DNA from: an uncultured Clostridia bacterium
GTDB lineage: Bacteria > Bacillota > Clostridia > Oscillospirales > Acutalibacteraceae
Length of the DNA stretch: 13,595 nucleotides
Assembly (NCBI GenBank): GCA_937895645.1
Contig: CALBKQ010000193.1
Coordinates: 1 to 13,595 of the forward strand
Reading direction: 5' to 3'
The notes beneath the pieces are model-generated. The model was not told where the DNA came from, searched no databases, and was given only the letters and a program-made list of their open reading frames with translations. Positions 1 to 6,225 of the stretch are shown one piece after another. Each line of letters opens with the position of its first letter. Positions within the stretch are counted from its first letter, which is position 1. The position numbers and the translations under genes are program-made.

Positions 1-1
1 G

Positions 2-325
2 TTCAGAAAAGACGACGAAGGCAACTTTATGTGGCCCGGTTTCGGTGATAACCTTCGTGTTCTCGAATGGATTATCAAACGTTGCGAAGGCGAAGTTGAC
101 GCTCAGGAAACAGCAATCGGTTACTTGCCATACGCAAAAGACATCAACCTTGAAGGTCTTGAAGGTGAAGTTTCAGTTGAATCACTTGAAAGCATTCTTG
201 ACGTTGATAAAGACCTTTGGGCAGCAGAAGCAGAAGGAATTGCAGAATTCTATGGTAAATTCGGCGACAAACTTCCTGAAACTCTCAAAGAAGAACTTGA
301 AACACTCAAGGCAAACCTTAAATAA
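2..325 (+). CDS. pckG: Phosphoenolpyruvate carboxykinase (GTP), C-terminal part
   Basis: The window opens inside this gene; reading frame 2 is open from base 2 to the TAA at 323-325 and gives the last 107 residues. The segment begins FRKDDEGNFMWPGFGDN and continues with RVLEWIIKR, which matches the strongly conserved C-terminal block of GTP-type PEP carboxykinase (the F-x-W-P-G-F-G-[DE]-N-x-R-V-L-x-W pattern). The enzyme interconverts oxaloacetate plus GTP with PEP, CO2 and GDP in the cytoplasm; in many anaerobes it runs in the carboxylating direction to feed succinate formation. The catalytic P-loop and metal-binding residues lie upstream of the window and cannot be checked. The tail is Glu/Leu-rich (KEELETLKANLK), as is common in this family. 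The ATG at 29 is an internal methionine, not the start. A strong terminator follows 15 bp after the stop, so the gene is probably the last of its transcript. Confidence 0.9.
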   Translation, partial: FRKDDEGNFMWPGFGDNLRVLEWIIKRCEGEVDAQETAIGYLPYAKDINLEGLEGEVSVESLESILDVDKDLWAAEAEGIAEFYGKFGDKLPETLKEELETLKANLK

Positions 326-339
326 GTTAAATTATAATG

Positions 340-371
340 AAACAACCACCTTGAATAAGGTGGTTGTTTTT
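340..371 (+). terminator. Intrinsic terminator of pckG
   Basis: A perfect 13-bp stem (arms 340-352 and 357-369, with AACCACCTT pairing to AAGGTGGTT) closes on a GAAT loop and runs into a T-rich stretch (366-371). It lies 15 bp after the PEP carboxykinase stop. The A-rich left flank could also support some termination in the reverse direction, but no minus-strand gene is nearby. Confidence 0.92.
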
Positions 372-379
372 GTTATAAT
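351..379 (+). promoter_or_regulatory. Extended -10 promoter embedded in the terminator, for the metallophosphoesterase
   Basis: TTGAAT (351-356) sits in the loop and the first bases of the right arm of the pckG terminator. It is followed by exactly 17 bp and then a perfect TATAAT (374-379) preceded by TG (371-372), an extended -10. The expected start of transcription is near 385-387, only about 9 nt before the ATG at 395, so the message would begin at or within the AGGTGAT ribosome-binding site. The match to sigma-A consensus is seen directly; activity is inferred. Confidence 0.6.
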
Positions 380-394
380 GTTCTAGGTGATATT

Positions 395-1522
395 ATGGAA
401 CTTAAATTCAATAATGGTAAATTCAGAATAATGCAGATTGCTGACACACAAGACACAAGTTGGACTTCGCCTGATACGGTAAATTTCATCCGTTGTGCGC
501 TTAAAAAGGCGAAACCTGATTTGGTTGTTTTTAGTGGCGACCAGTTAAAAGGTTATGGCATAACATTCAATTTAGGTGACAGAAAAGCAAATCCGAAAAT
601 TGCTATTGACAATCTGTTAAAACCGCTTGATGAAATGGGTGTGCCTTTTACATTTGTTTTCGGTAATCACGACGACCAATGTGCCGCCAATAAGCAGCAA
701 CAGTTAGAACTTTATAAACAACATGAAAATTGCCTTGCTTTTAATGCCGATGACAACATTGATGGCTATTGTAACCATAATCTTCTTATTATGGGTGAAG
801 ACGGAAATCCAAAACTCAATGTGCTTTTGATTGATAGTCTTTCAATGAGTTTGAATGGTCGTTGCAGTCCCGTGTCAGAAGGTCAAATTGAATGGTATAA
901 AGAGCTTCGTGATGAGCTTAAAGAAAAGTATGGTAACTACATTCCCACAATTATGTTTCAGCATATTCCTGTGCCTGAAATCTGGAATTTACTTATGGAA
1001 GTTCCAAAGAAAAAAGGCGTAGCAACAGGTTACCGTGACCACGCAGGCAAGTTTTTCGATTTGAACCCAGATTGTTGTATAATAAATGACCATTCATTTG
1101 TGTGGGAAACTCCTGCAACACCTGAAATTAATAATGGTGAATTTGACGCTCTTAATGAAAAAGGTGACGTTTTTGCAATGTTTTTCGGTCACGACCATAA
1201 TAACTCCTTTATGGGCGAATATAAGGGTATGAAAATGGGTTATACCCAAGGCTGTGGATTTAATGTTTACGGTCCTGCAGATAAAAGGGGAGTACGCATT
1301 TTCGACTTCGACGAAAACGATGTAAAGAACTTTGAAACCTCAACTCTTGAAATAGGTGATTTGCCAGATTTTAAGGTTGAAAAGAAAATCCGTTATAATG
1401 CATATACTTATGCACCGAATAGCTTTGATGCAGCAATGCCACTTATTAAAGGCGCAGTTGCAGGTATCGTAGCAACAGTAGGACTTGTAACAGCAAGAAA
1501 AATTATAAAAAACAAAAAATAA
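395..1522 (+). CDS. Calcineurin-like metallophosphoesterase with hydrophobic C-terminal tail
   Basis: A 375-residue protein of the binuclear metallophosphoesterase superfamily, predicted to hydrolyse a phosphomonoester or phosphodiester; the substrate is unknown. The metal-binding motifs appear in order: D-T-Q at 17-19 (where most members have D-x-H), GD at 48-49, GNHD at 90-93, a lone His at 190 (FQHIP) and GHDH at 255-258. There is no signal peptide. The last 30 residues (about 345-375) form a Gly/Ala/Val-rich hydrophobic segment ending in a basic tail (ARKIIKNKK), which looks like a C-terminal membrane anchor or membrane-binding helix. The start is set by AGGTGA at 385-390, four bases upstream of the ATG. 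The gene is probably monocistronic, with its own promoter inside the preceding terminator and its own terminator at 1540-1570. It converges on the PPIase gene. Family assignment is firm; biological role is unknown. Confidence 0.88.
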   Translation: MELKFNNGKFRIMQIADTQDTSWTSPDTVNFIRCALKKAKPDLVVFSGDQLKGYGITFNLGDRKANPKIAIDNLLKPLDEMGVPFTFVFGNHDDQCAANKQQQLELYKQHENCLAFNADDNIDGYCNHNLLIMGEDGNPKLNVLLIDSLSMSLNGRCSPVSEGQIEWYKELRDELKEKYGNYIPTIMFQHIPVPEIWNLLMEVPKKKGVATGYRDHAGKFFDLNPDCCIINDHSFVWETPATPEINNGEFDALNEKGDVFAMFFGHDHNNSFMGEYKGMKMGYTQGCGFNVYGPADKRGVRIFDFDENDVKNFETSTLEIGDLPDFKVEKKIRYNAYTYAPNSFDAAMPLIKGAVAGIVATVGLVTARKIIKNKK

Positions 1523-1539
1523 AATAACATATAAAACAC

Positions 1540-1570
1540 AACCACCCTGTTCAATGAACAAGGTGGTTTT
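1540..1570 (+). terminator. Intrinsic terminator of the metallophosphoesterase gene
   Basis: A 13-bp stem with one C-A mismatch (arms 1540-1552 and 1556-1568) and a 3-base AAT loop ends in TTTT, 17 bp after the stop codon. Its base (AACCACC with GGTGGTT) resembles the pckG terminator upstream of the same gene. Confidence 0.85.
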
Positions 1571-1577
1571 ACTATAC

Positions 1578-1610
1578 AAAAATGCCACGCAGGAAATTAC
1601 TGCGTGGCAT
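1578..1610 (-). terminator. Intrinsic terminator of the PpiC-type isomerase gene
   Basis: A perfect 11-bp stem (ATGCCACGCAG at 1582-1592, CTGCGTGGCAT at 1600-1610) closes a 7-base loop. On the minus strand it is followed at once by TTTTT (1582 down to 1578). It begins 15 bp past the minus-strand stop at 1626, so it terminates the isomerase gene. On the plus strand the downstream run (AAGTTGTTTT) is weaker, but it could back up the terminator at 1540-1570. Confidence 0.88.
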
Positions 1611-1625
1611 AAGTTGTTTTACTGA

Positions 1626-3365
1626 TTAAAAGTTGCCCATAACAAGTCTTGCAATGAATTTGCTTTGATTATCTTCAGCCCAGTTAAGAATTGTACCATC
1701 AAGTTTCATTTCTTTCATAATTTCAAGAATAACATCATCTGTAACTGCTGCATATTTTTCTGCAAAAATTGCGTTTTTAACTGATGCATACCAAGCGTCA
1801 TCGTTTGCTTCAACATAATACATTACATGGTAACCATACTCTGTTTCAACAATTCCTGTGTCACCTGGTTTACGAGAACTGTCAACTGCCCATTTTGTAA
1901 ATGCTTCAACATACTGTCCGTCGTCAGCAACATTTTCATAAAGACCATCGTTGTTAGGTTTGCCTTCTGAATCAACATCATCAGTATATTTCTTTGTAAG
2001 TTCTGCAAAGTTTTCAACTGTTGCATTCTTGTTGAATTCGTCAAGGATTTTCTGAGCCTCATCCTTATATTTTGCTTTTTCTGCTGAAGTAAGAGCAACT
2101 GCTTTACCGTCAGCGTCTTTCTTCTCGTCAAACTTAACGAGAATGTGTCTTACATCACTTGAACTTGCCCTTGTATCTTTGTGAGGAAGAACAGTAAGGT
2201 AAATAAGTGTATATGAACCATCACCGTTAGCAATTGCAGTTTTGTCGCCAACTTTACGAGCATCATCAAAAACCCATTTTGCAAGGTCTTCACTGACTGC
2301 TTCAAGGTCTGCATAGCCGATGTTTTCAGCTTTTGTGCTGTCTTCTGCTTTGACTGTGCTCTTTTTATCTTCTGCAAGAATAGCTTTTTGTGCTTCTTTA
2401 ATGAAAGAAGCTTCATCAGCTACAGCGTTAATAAATCTATCTGCTTTGTCTTTTGTTTCTTTGGCTGCCTTATCCTCAGCAGCTTTCTTTTCTTCTGCTG
2501 TAGCATCTTTCTTAACGTCTGCTTCAACAGCTGACAAAGTATAAATTCTTGCACTTAAAATGTTATATAAATCAGGGTTTTTGCTGTATTCAGCTTTGAT
2601 TTCATCATCTGTAATTGCGTTTGTTGTATCTTTTTCAAGCTTTTCAAAGTAAGCAGTTGCAAGATATGCATCTGTCTGCAATTCATAAACAAGGTCTTCT
2701 GAAAGGCCTTTACCGATTTGTGAATGAAGCCATCTGTCAAGAGAATAGTCATTGCTCTTTGCAGTGTCTCGAGCATCTTTAATATAATCGTCAATTTCTT
2801 TTTCCTGTTCTTCGGTAAGTACAATACCAGCCTCTTTTGCTTTTTGTGCACCGAACTTAACCTGAAGAATATTGCTGACTGCAGCATAAGTAAATGCATC
2901 AGCCCATGTTGGATTTTCAGGATTACCAAGGTCTTCAAGAGTAACGCCTGTCATAGCAGCCATATCATCTGTATATTCCTGTTCAGTTGGTGCTTTTGTA
3001 TAGTCGTAACCAGTAAGATTTACGCCCATACCTTCACCATAGTATGATTCATACTGATATGCAGTGCTCTGATAATTGTACCATGTATTGTAGTAATAAT
3101 AGTTGAATTCAGCAACAGAGAAACTGTAGTCAGAATCACCAATTGACACTTTAAGTACTTTTTGTGGAACACCAAAGAAACTGAGTACACCACCAACAGC
3201 ACCAAGTGCTACAACAACTGCAAGAACAATAGCAATTACCTTTCCTGCAATTTTTTTAGATTTTGAGAGTTTTGGAGACTTTTTAGCCTGCTTTGCAGCA
3301 GCTTTAGCAAGTCTTTCTTTACGCTCTTCGCGGTAAATTTCCGCCTGAGTCTTGTTGTTTTCCAT
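1626..3365 (-). CDS. Membrane-anchored parvulin-type peptidyl-prolyl isomerase (PrsA/SurA-like)
   Basis: A 579-residue extracytoplasmic foldase. Residues 1-40 are very basic and cytoplasmic. About 41-64 is a single transmembrane helix (GKVIAIVLAVVVALGAVGG). There is no lipobox cysteine, unlike Bacillus PrsA. About 75-260 is a SurA-N/PrsA-N-like chaperone region with a Tyr-rich stretch (ten Tyr in residues 87-110). Residues 404-518 form a PpiC/parvulin rotamase domain, starting RHILVKF (406-412) and ending GYHVMYYV (511-518). A second, degenerate parvulin-like repeat seems to precede it (about 271-396, see findings), with a Lys/Ala/Glu-rich insertion at 281-310. It should catalyse cis-trans prolyl isomerisation and assist folding of secreted proteins on the outer face of the membrane. 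The start is supported by AGGTGG (3375-3380) nine bases upstream of the ATG. It is monocistronic, divergent from the ROK kinase gene, with its own terminator. Confidence 0.88.
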   Translation of the reverse strand: MENNKTQAEIYREERKERLAKAAAKQAKKSPKLSKSKKIAGKVIAIVLAVVVALGAVGGVLSFFGVPQKVLKVSIGDSDYSFSVAEFNYYYYNTWYNYQSTAYQYESYYGEGMGVNLTGYDYTKAPTEQEYTDDMAAMTGVTLEDLGNPENPTWADAFTYAAVSNILQVKFGAQKAKEAGIVLTEEQEKEIDDYIKDARDTAKSNDYSLDRWLHSQIGKGLSEDLVYELQTDAYLATAYFEKLEKDTTNAITDDEIKAEYSKNPDLYNILSARIYTLSAVEADVKKDATAEEKKAAEDKAAKETKDKADRFINAVADEASFIKEAQKAILAEDKKSTVKAEDSTKAENIGYADLEAVSEDLAKWVFDDARKVGDKTAIANGDGSYTLIYLTVLPHKDTRASSSDVRHILVKFDEKKDADGKAVALTSAEKAKYKDEAQKILDEFNKNATVENFAELTKKYTDDVDSEGKPNNDGLYENVADDGQYVEAFTKWAVDSSRKPGDTGIVETEYGYHVMYYVEANDDAWYASVKNAIFAEKYAAVTDDVILEIMKEMKLDGTILNWAEDNQSKFIARLVMGNF

Positions 3366-3392
3366 TGGGAAAAACCACCTTTACAAACATTT

Positions 3393-3422
3393 TTGACAAT
3401 AAAATGAAAAAGAAAATATACT
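3393..3422 (+). promoter_or_regulatory. Candidate sigma-A promoter P1 upstream of the ROK kinase gene
   Basis: A perfect TTGACA (3393-3398), an 18-bp spacer and TATACT (3417-3422, 5 of 6). Transcription from it would start near 3429, giving a leader of about 220 nt before the ROK gene. It lies close to the 5' leader of the divergent isomerase gene. The DNA is extremely AT-rich, so chance matches are possible. Confidence 0.4.
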
Positions 3423-3485
3423 TTTTCACATTAACGCATCTATTTTATACTATTTTAATAAAATATACAAGTCCAAAATTAAAAA

Positions 3486-3515
3486 TTAACAATTTATACA
3501 AAAAAACAGTATAAT
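3486..3515 (+). promoter_or_regulatory. Candidate sigma-A promoter P2 upstream of the ROK kinase gene
   Basis: TTAACA (3486-3491, 5 of 6), an 18-bp spacer and a perfect TATAAT (3510-3515). The expected start is near 3522, about 130 nt before the ROK start codon. Only the sequence match supports it. Confidence 0.4.
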
Positions 3516-3568
3516 TTTTGACGCTTAACGGATTTTTTTATATGGTTACAACTTTTTTATGATTTTTA

Positions 3569-3597
3569 TTGTAAAAAAGAGAAAAATACTATATAAT
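3569..3597 (+). promoter_or_regulatory. Candidate sigma-A promoter P3, closest to the ROK kinase gene
   Basis: TTGTAA (3569-3574), a 17-bp spacer and a perfect TATAAT (3592-3597). The expected start near 3604 leaves a leader of about 50 nt before the ATG at 3653, the most natural geometry of the three candidates. It also argues against the upstream in-frame ATG at 3608 as the start. Confidence 0.5.
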
Positions 3598-3637
3598 TAA
3601 CTTAATTGTGTATTATTTGAAAATACAATCAAATGGT

Positions 3638-3643
3638 AAGGAG
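3638..3643 (+). promoter_or_regulatory. Ribosome-binding site fixing the ROK kinase start
   Basis: AAGGAG nine bases before the ATG at 3653. The in-frame ATG at 3608 would add 15 residues (MYYLKIQSNGKEIEN) that lie ahead of the conserved ROK N-terminus, and it has no such site. Confidence 0.85.
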
Positions 3644-3652
3644 ATTGAAAAT

Positions 3653-4558
3653 ATGAAAATCATAGTTTTTGATGTTGGCGGTACTGCTATTAAGTTTGGT
3701 ATGGTTGATGAAAATTTTGAAGTTCTTTTCTCAGAAGAATTTCCAACAAACACATATAAAGATACTGACAATATGGTTATGCGAGCTATGGAAGCAAAAC
3801 TTAAAGAATATGAAGGTCAGTATGATGCCATCGGTATTTCAACAGCAGGTCAGGTAGATTTTGCAAACGGTGTTATTCATGACGGTGTTGGCAATATTCC
3901 TAATTATAACCATTCAGACCTTCGTGGTACATTTGAAAAAGAGTTCAATGTGCCAGTTGCAGTTGATAATGATGTTAACTGTGCTGCAATCGGTGAAGCA
4001 CACTTTGGCGCAGCAAGAGGGGAGCGTGACTTCCTTTGCCTTACTTACGGTACAGGTGTAGGTGGTTGTATTTATATCAATGGTGATGTTTACCGTGGTT
4101 CAAAATATGCGGGTGGAGAGTTTGGCCATATGGCAACTCATAAAGATGGCAGACCTTGTACTTGTGGCAGAATAGGTTGTTATGAGGCTTATGCTGCTTG
4201 TCGTGTGTTCACAACATCAGTTTCAGAGCGTATGGGCAAACCTATGAATGGCAGAGAAATTTTTGAACCTGAAAATCTTAAAAACCCAATTATTATTGAA
4301 GAAATTGATAAATGGGAAGACGAAATCGCATTAGGACTTCGTAATCTTTGCTATATCTTCAATCCAAGTCTTATTGTACTTGGTGGTGGCATTATGTCAG
4401 AAGATATGCTTATTAAAGATATTCGCGAAAAAGTTGACGCACAGCTTGAGACTAACTACAAGCATGTAAGAATTGAAAAAGCACAACTTCGCAACAAAGC
4501 AGGTATGCTTGGCGCTGCTTACCTTGCAAGTGAAAGACTTAAAAATTGGAATAAATAA
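3653..4558 (+). CDS. ROK-family sugar kinase (glucokinase or N-acetylmannosamine kinase type)
   Basis: A 301-residue cytoplasmic kinase, the usual ROK length. The phosphate-binding motif is DVGGTAIKFG (7-16). The catalytic Asp lies in VDNDVNCAA (104-112, probably D107), and a second phosphate loop is TYGTGVGG (131-138). The ROK signature GGEFGHM (154-160) is followed by the structural zinc site: His159 with Cys169, Cys171 and Cys176 (CTCGRIGCYE). It transfers phosphate from ATP to a hexose or N-acyl hexosamine. There is no N-terminal helix-turn-helix, so it is an enzyme rather than a ROK repressor. The sialidase-like gene begins 2 bp after its stop, so the two are almost certainly co-transcribed and translationally coupled. 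That favours an amino-sugar such as ManNAc or GlcNAc over glucose, but sequence alone cannot settle the substrate. Confidence 0.88.
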   Translation: MKIIVFDVGGTAIKFGMVDENFEVLFSEEFPTNTYKDTDNMVMRAMEAKLKEYEGQYDAIGISTAGQVDFANGVIHDGVGNIPNYNHSDLRGTFEKEFNVPVAVDNDVNCAAIGEAHFGAARGERDFLCLTYGTGVGGCIYINGDVYRGSKYAGGEFGHMATHKDGRPCTCGRIGCYEAYAACRVFTTSVSERMGKPMNGREIFEPENLKNPIIIEEIDKWEDEIALGLRNLCYIFNPSLIVLGGGIMSEDMLIKDIREKVDAQLETNYKHVRIEKAQLRNKAGMLGAAYLASERLKNWNK

Positions 4559-4560
4559 TT

Positions 4561-5841
4561 ATGTTGTTTAAGAAAAGACCTTTTCCGAAAAAGACAGGGT
4601 ATTATACTATTCCAATGGTGGATTTAAGTGTTGAACCGCTGAATACACCTGACGAATTAAAATACCTTTATAAATACACAGTAATTGATGATAACGCAGG
4701 GTATTTAGGTCACCCTGATTCAGTGCTTATTAACAATGGTGATATTCTTACATTTTATCCCAAGGGACACGGTAAAGGTGCTGTGCTTTCAAAAATCAGT
4801 GATGATGGAAGAACTTATAATAAAACTATCGAAAATCAGCCGATTTCTTGGGAGAAATCTCTTGAAACACCAACGGTTTACCGTTTGCAGTTCACAAATG
4901 GTGAAGAAAAACTGATTTTAATATCGGCTAATTCAAAATGGCCGGGAATGTCAACGCCTGGTGGCTTTAACAGTTCAGTTTCACTTGATGAGGGTAAAAC
5001 ATGGACGGAGTTTAAGCGTTTCTGGGATAATGACAGCGAAATGCCTTTAATCCCTATTGTCGCTATGGCTTCGCTTACACAACTTAAAGAAAATGGTGAG
5101 TTTGTTGATAAATGGATGGGCATTTTCCATGACCATAATTTTGTGAATTACAAAACTATTTTAACATTCAAGGAAAATGGCGATTATAGCTGGTCAAAGC
5201 CTGAAAAATATCTTTCACAGTATCGCGACATTGAACTTTATGCGGGTATTTGTGAAGTTGAATGTATCCGTTCAGATTATGGCACAGGTGATGAACTTTG
5301 TCTTATTACCCGTTGCAATAAAAAGACTTGCACATCTCTTTTAATCTTTTCTGATGATGAGGGTAAAACTTGGTCAAGACCGATTGAGGCTCCTTTTGCC
5401 CTTAATGGTGAGCGCCATAAGGCAGAATATACTGACGACGGCAGACTTTTTATCACTTTCCGTTCAATTGAGCGTGACCGTAAACGAGTTAAAAAGATGC
5501 GTAAACTTGGTGGGGAGTTGAAATGGTATTCTGAAGGTTGGGTTGCCTGGGTTGGCACTTATGATGACCTGAAAAACGGTACTGAAGGTCAGTACAGAAT
5601 AAAGATTGCCCATACATATCTTGACCACCAGAATGAACCATCCATTGTGGCTAATGCCGATACGGGTTACTGTGGTAATGTGGTGCTTTCTGATGGTACA
5701 ATAGTAACATCATCTTATGGTATTTTCTCAACAGAAGAAAAAGAAACTGGCAAATATGATACTGATAAAGGTAAACAGAAACGCAAAACCTTTATTGTAT
5801 CAAAACGCATTAAGTTAAATGATGTTGAAAAACTTATATAA
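4561..5841 (+). CDS. Sialidase-like (BNR/Asp-box) beta-propeller protein, cytoplasmic
   Basis: A 426-residue protein of the sialidase superfamily fold. Asp-box motifs mark propeller blades: SDDGRTY (80-86), SLDEGKTW (141-148) and SDDEGKTW (264-271). Near the N-terminus, GYLGHPDSVLINNGDILTFY (48-67) resembles the first blade of exo-sialidase-like proteins. No signal peptide, lipobox or membrane helix is seen, so it should act in the cytoplasm on an imported glycan or glycoside, feeding the kinase upstream. I cannot assign the sialidase arginine triad confidently, so it may be a trans-sialidase, a GH33-like hydrolase or a non-catalytic relative. The start at 4561 lies 2 bp after the kinase stop with only a weak ribosome-binding site, consistent with translational coupling; an internal ATG at 4615 is possible but less likely. 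The stop is 3 bp from the end of the convergent DUF4363 gene. Confidence 0.78.
   Translation: MLFKKRPFPKKTGYYTIPMVDLSVEPLNTPDELKYLYKYTVIDDNAGYLGHPDSVLINNGDILTFYPKGHGKGAVLSKISDDGRTYNKTIENQPISWEKSLETPTVYRLQFTNGEEKLILISANSKWPGMSTPGGFNSSVSLDEGKTWTEFKRFWDNDSEMPLIPIVAMASLTQLKENGEFVDKWMGIFHDHNFVNYKTILTFKENGDYSWSKPEKYLSQYRDIELYAGICEVECIRSDYGTGDELCLITRCNKKTCTSLLIFSDDEGKTWSRPIEAPFALNGERHKAEYTDDGRLFITFRSIERDRKRVKKMRKLGGELKWYSEGWVAWVGTYDDLKNGTEGQYRIKIAHTYLDHQNEPSIVANADTGYCGNVVLSDGTIVTSSYGIFSTEEKETGKYDTDKGKQKRKTFIVSKRIKLNDVEKLI
5758..5801 (-). terminator. Possible weak terminator or mRNA hairpin for the DUF421-DUF4363 operon
   Basis: The arms are GATAC plus ATAAAGGT (5758-5762, 5765-5772) and ACCTTTAT plus GTATC (5788-5795, 5797-5801). 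They form a 13-bp stem interrupted by a small internal loop, with a 15-base loop. The hairpin starts 44 bp beyond the minus-strand DUF4363 stop, inside the sialidase-like gene. The downstream minus-strand run is poor (ATATTTGCC), so termination would be weak. Confidence 0.3.
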
Positions 5842-5844
5842 AAA

Positions 5845-6225
5845 TTAAAGAATATTACTGATTAACACTTTTTCATTTTTAATTACGTGATGAAGACGGT
5901 TAATTGCAATTTCTGATTTTTCACAAAGCCTTTCCGTGTTGCCTAAACGGGCATATACGGGAAGGCTTTTTATTAATTCTTCAAGTTCGTCAGTTTCTGC
6001 GTGGTTTACAACAGCCTCTATTCTTCCGTGAATATCTTCCCACTGGTCCGAGGCTTCCTGTGCTTTTTTAAGAGCATTTTCAGTGTCGTTGGTTTCTGCA
6101 AAAAATACAACTTCATTTAGGGTGCTTTCTAATTTATCACAAGTGTCAATAAGAATAAGATACCCTGCAGTGCATATAAGAATTGCCGATAATAACGCTC
6201 CTATGGCAAAAAATATTCTTTTCAT
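5845..6225 (-). CDS. DUF4363 family membrane-anchored protein
   Basis: A 126-residue protein with one N-terminal transmembrane helix (about 5-27, IFFAIGALLSAILICTAGYL). An acidic, largely helical domain follows (about 30-126) and should lie outside the membrane. The pattern (helix, DTCDKLESTL, the AQEASDQWEDIHGRIEAVVNH block, the DELEELIKSLP block) fits DUF4363, a clostridial family of unknown function often seen next to DUF421 genes. Its ATG overlaps the DUF421 stop in an ATGA arrangement, with AAAGGA six bases upstream, so the two are co-translated. A strong plus-strand terminator for the opposing sialidase-like gene is embedded in its codons for roughly residues 86-101. The role is unknown; a membrane partner of DUF421 in the spore is inferred from context. 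Confidence 0.78.
   Translation of the reverse strand: MKRIFFAIGALLSAILICTAGYLILIDTCDKLESTLNEVVFFAETNDTENALKKAQEASDQWEDIHGRIEAVVNHAETDELEELIKSLPVYARLGNTERLCEKSEIAINRLHHVIKNEKVLISNIL
5925..5974 (+). terminator. Intrinsic terminator of the ROK/sialidase-like unit, embedded in the DUF4363 gene
   Basis: A 13-bp stem pairs AAAGCCTTTCCGT (5925-5937) with ACGGGAAGGCTTT (5957-5969), with one G-U wobble. An inner TGCC/GGCA stem (5940-5943, 5950-5953) lies inside it, and TTTTTATT (5967-5974) follows. It begins 84 bp after the sialidase-like stop, with its U-tract in the plus direction only. The minus strand lacks a U-tract at the other side, so the DUF4363 transcript should read through. Confidence 0.8.

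Noticed and set aside
281..395. A riboswitch or long regulatory leader before the metallophosphoesterase gene
   Set aside because: The gap is only 69 bp and is filled by the pckG terminator and an embedded promoter.
2150..2938. Several open frames of 60-130 codons overlapping the PpiC-type isomerase gene
   Set aside because: They are other-frame readings of a Lys/Ala/Glu-rich coding sequence with no start signals or domains of their own.
3608..3652. Upstream in-frame ATG as start of the ROK kinase (15 extra residues)
   Set aside because: It sits at the predicted transcription start of P3 and lacks a ribosome-binding site; AAGGAG before 3653 and the conserved MKIIVFDVGGT start favour 3653.
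4561..4617. Internal ATG at 4615 as the start of the sialidase-like protein
   Set aside because: The ATG at 4561 follows the kinase stop by 2 bp, which suits translational coupling; the internal ATG has no ribosome-binding site. The choice is not certain.
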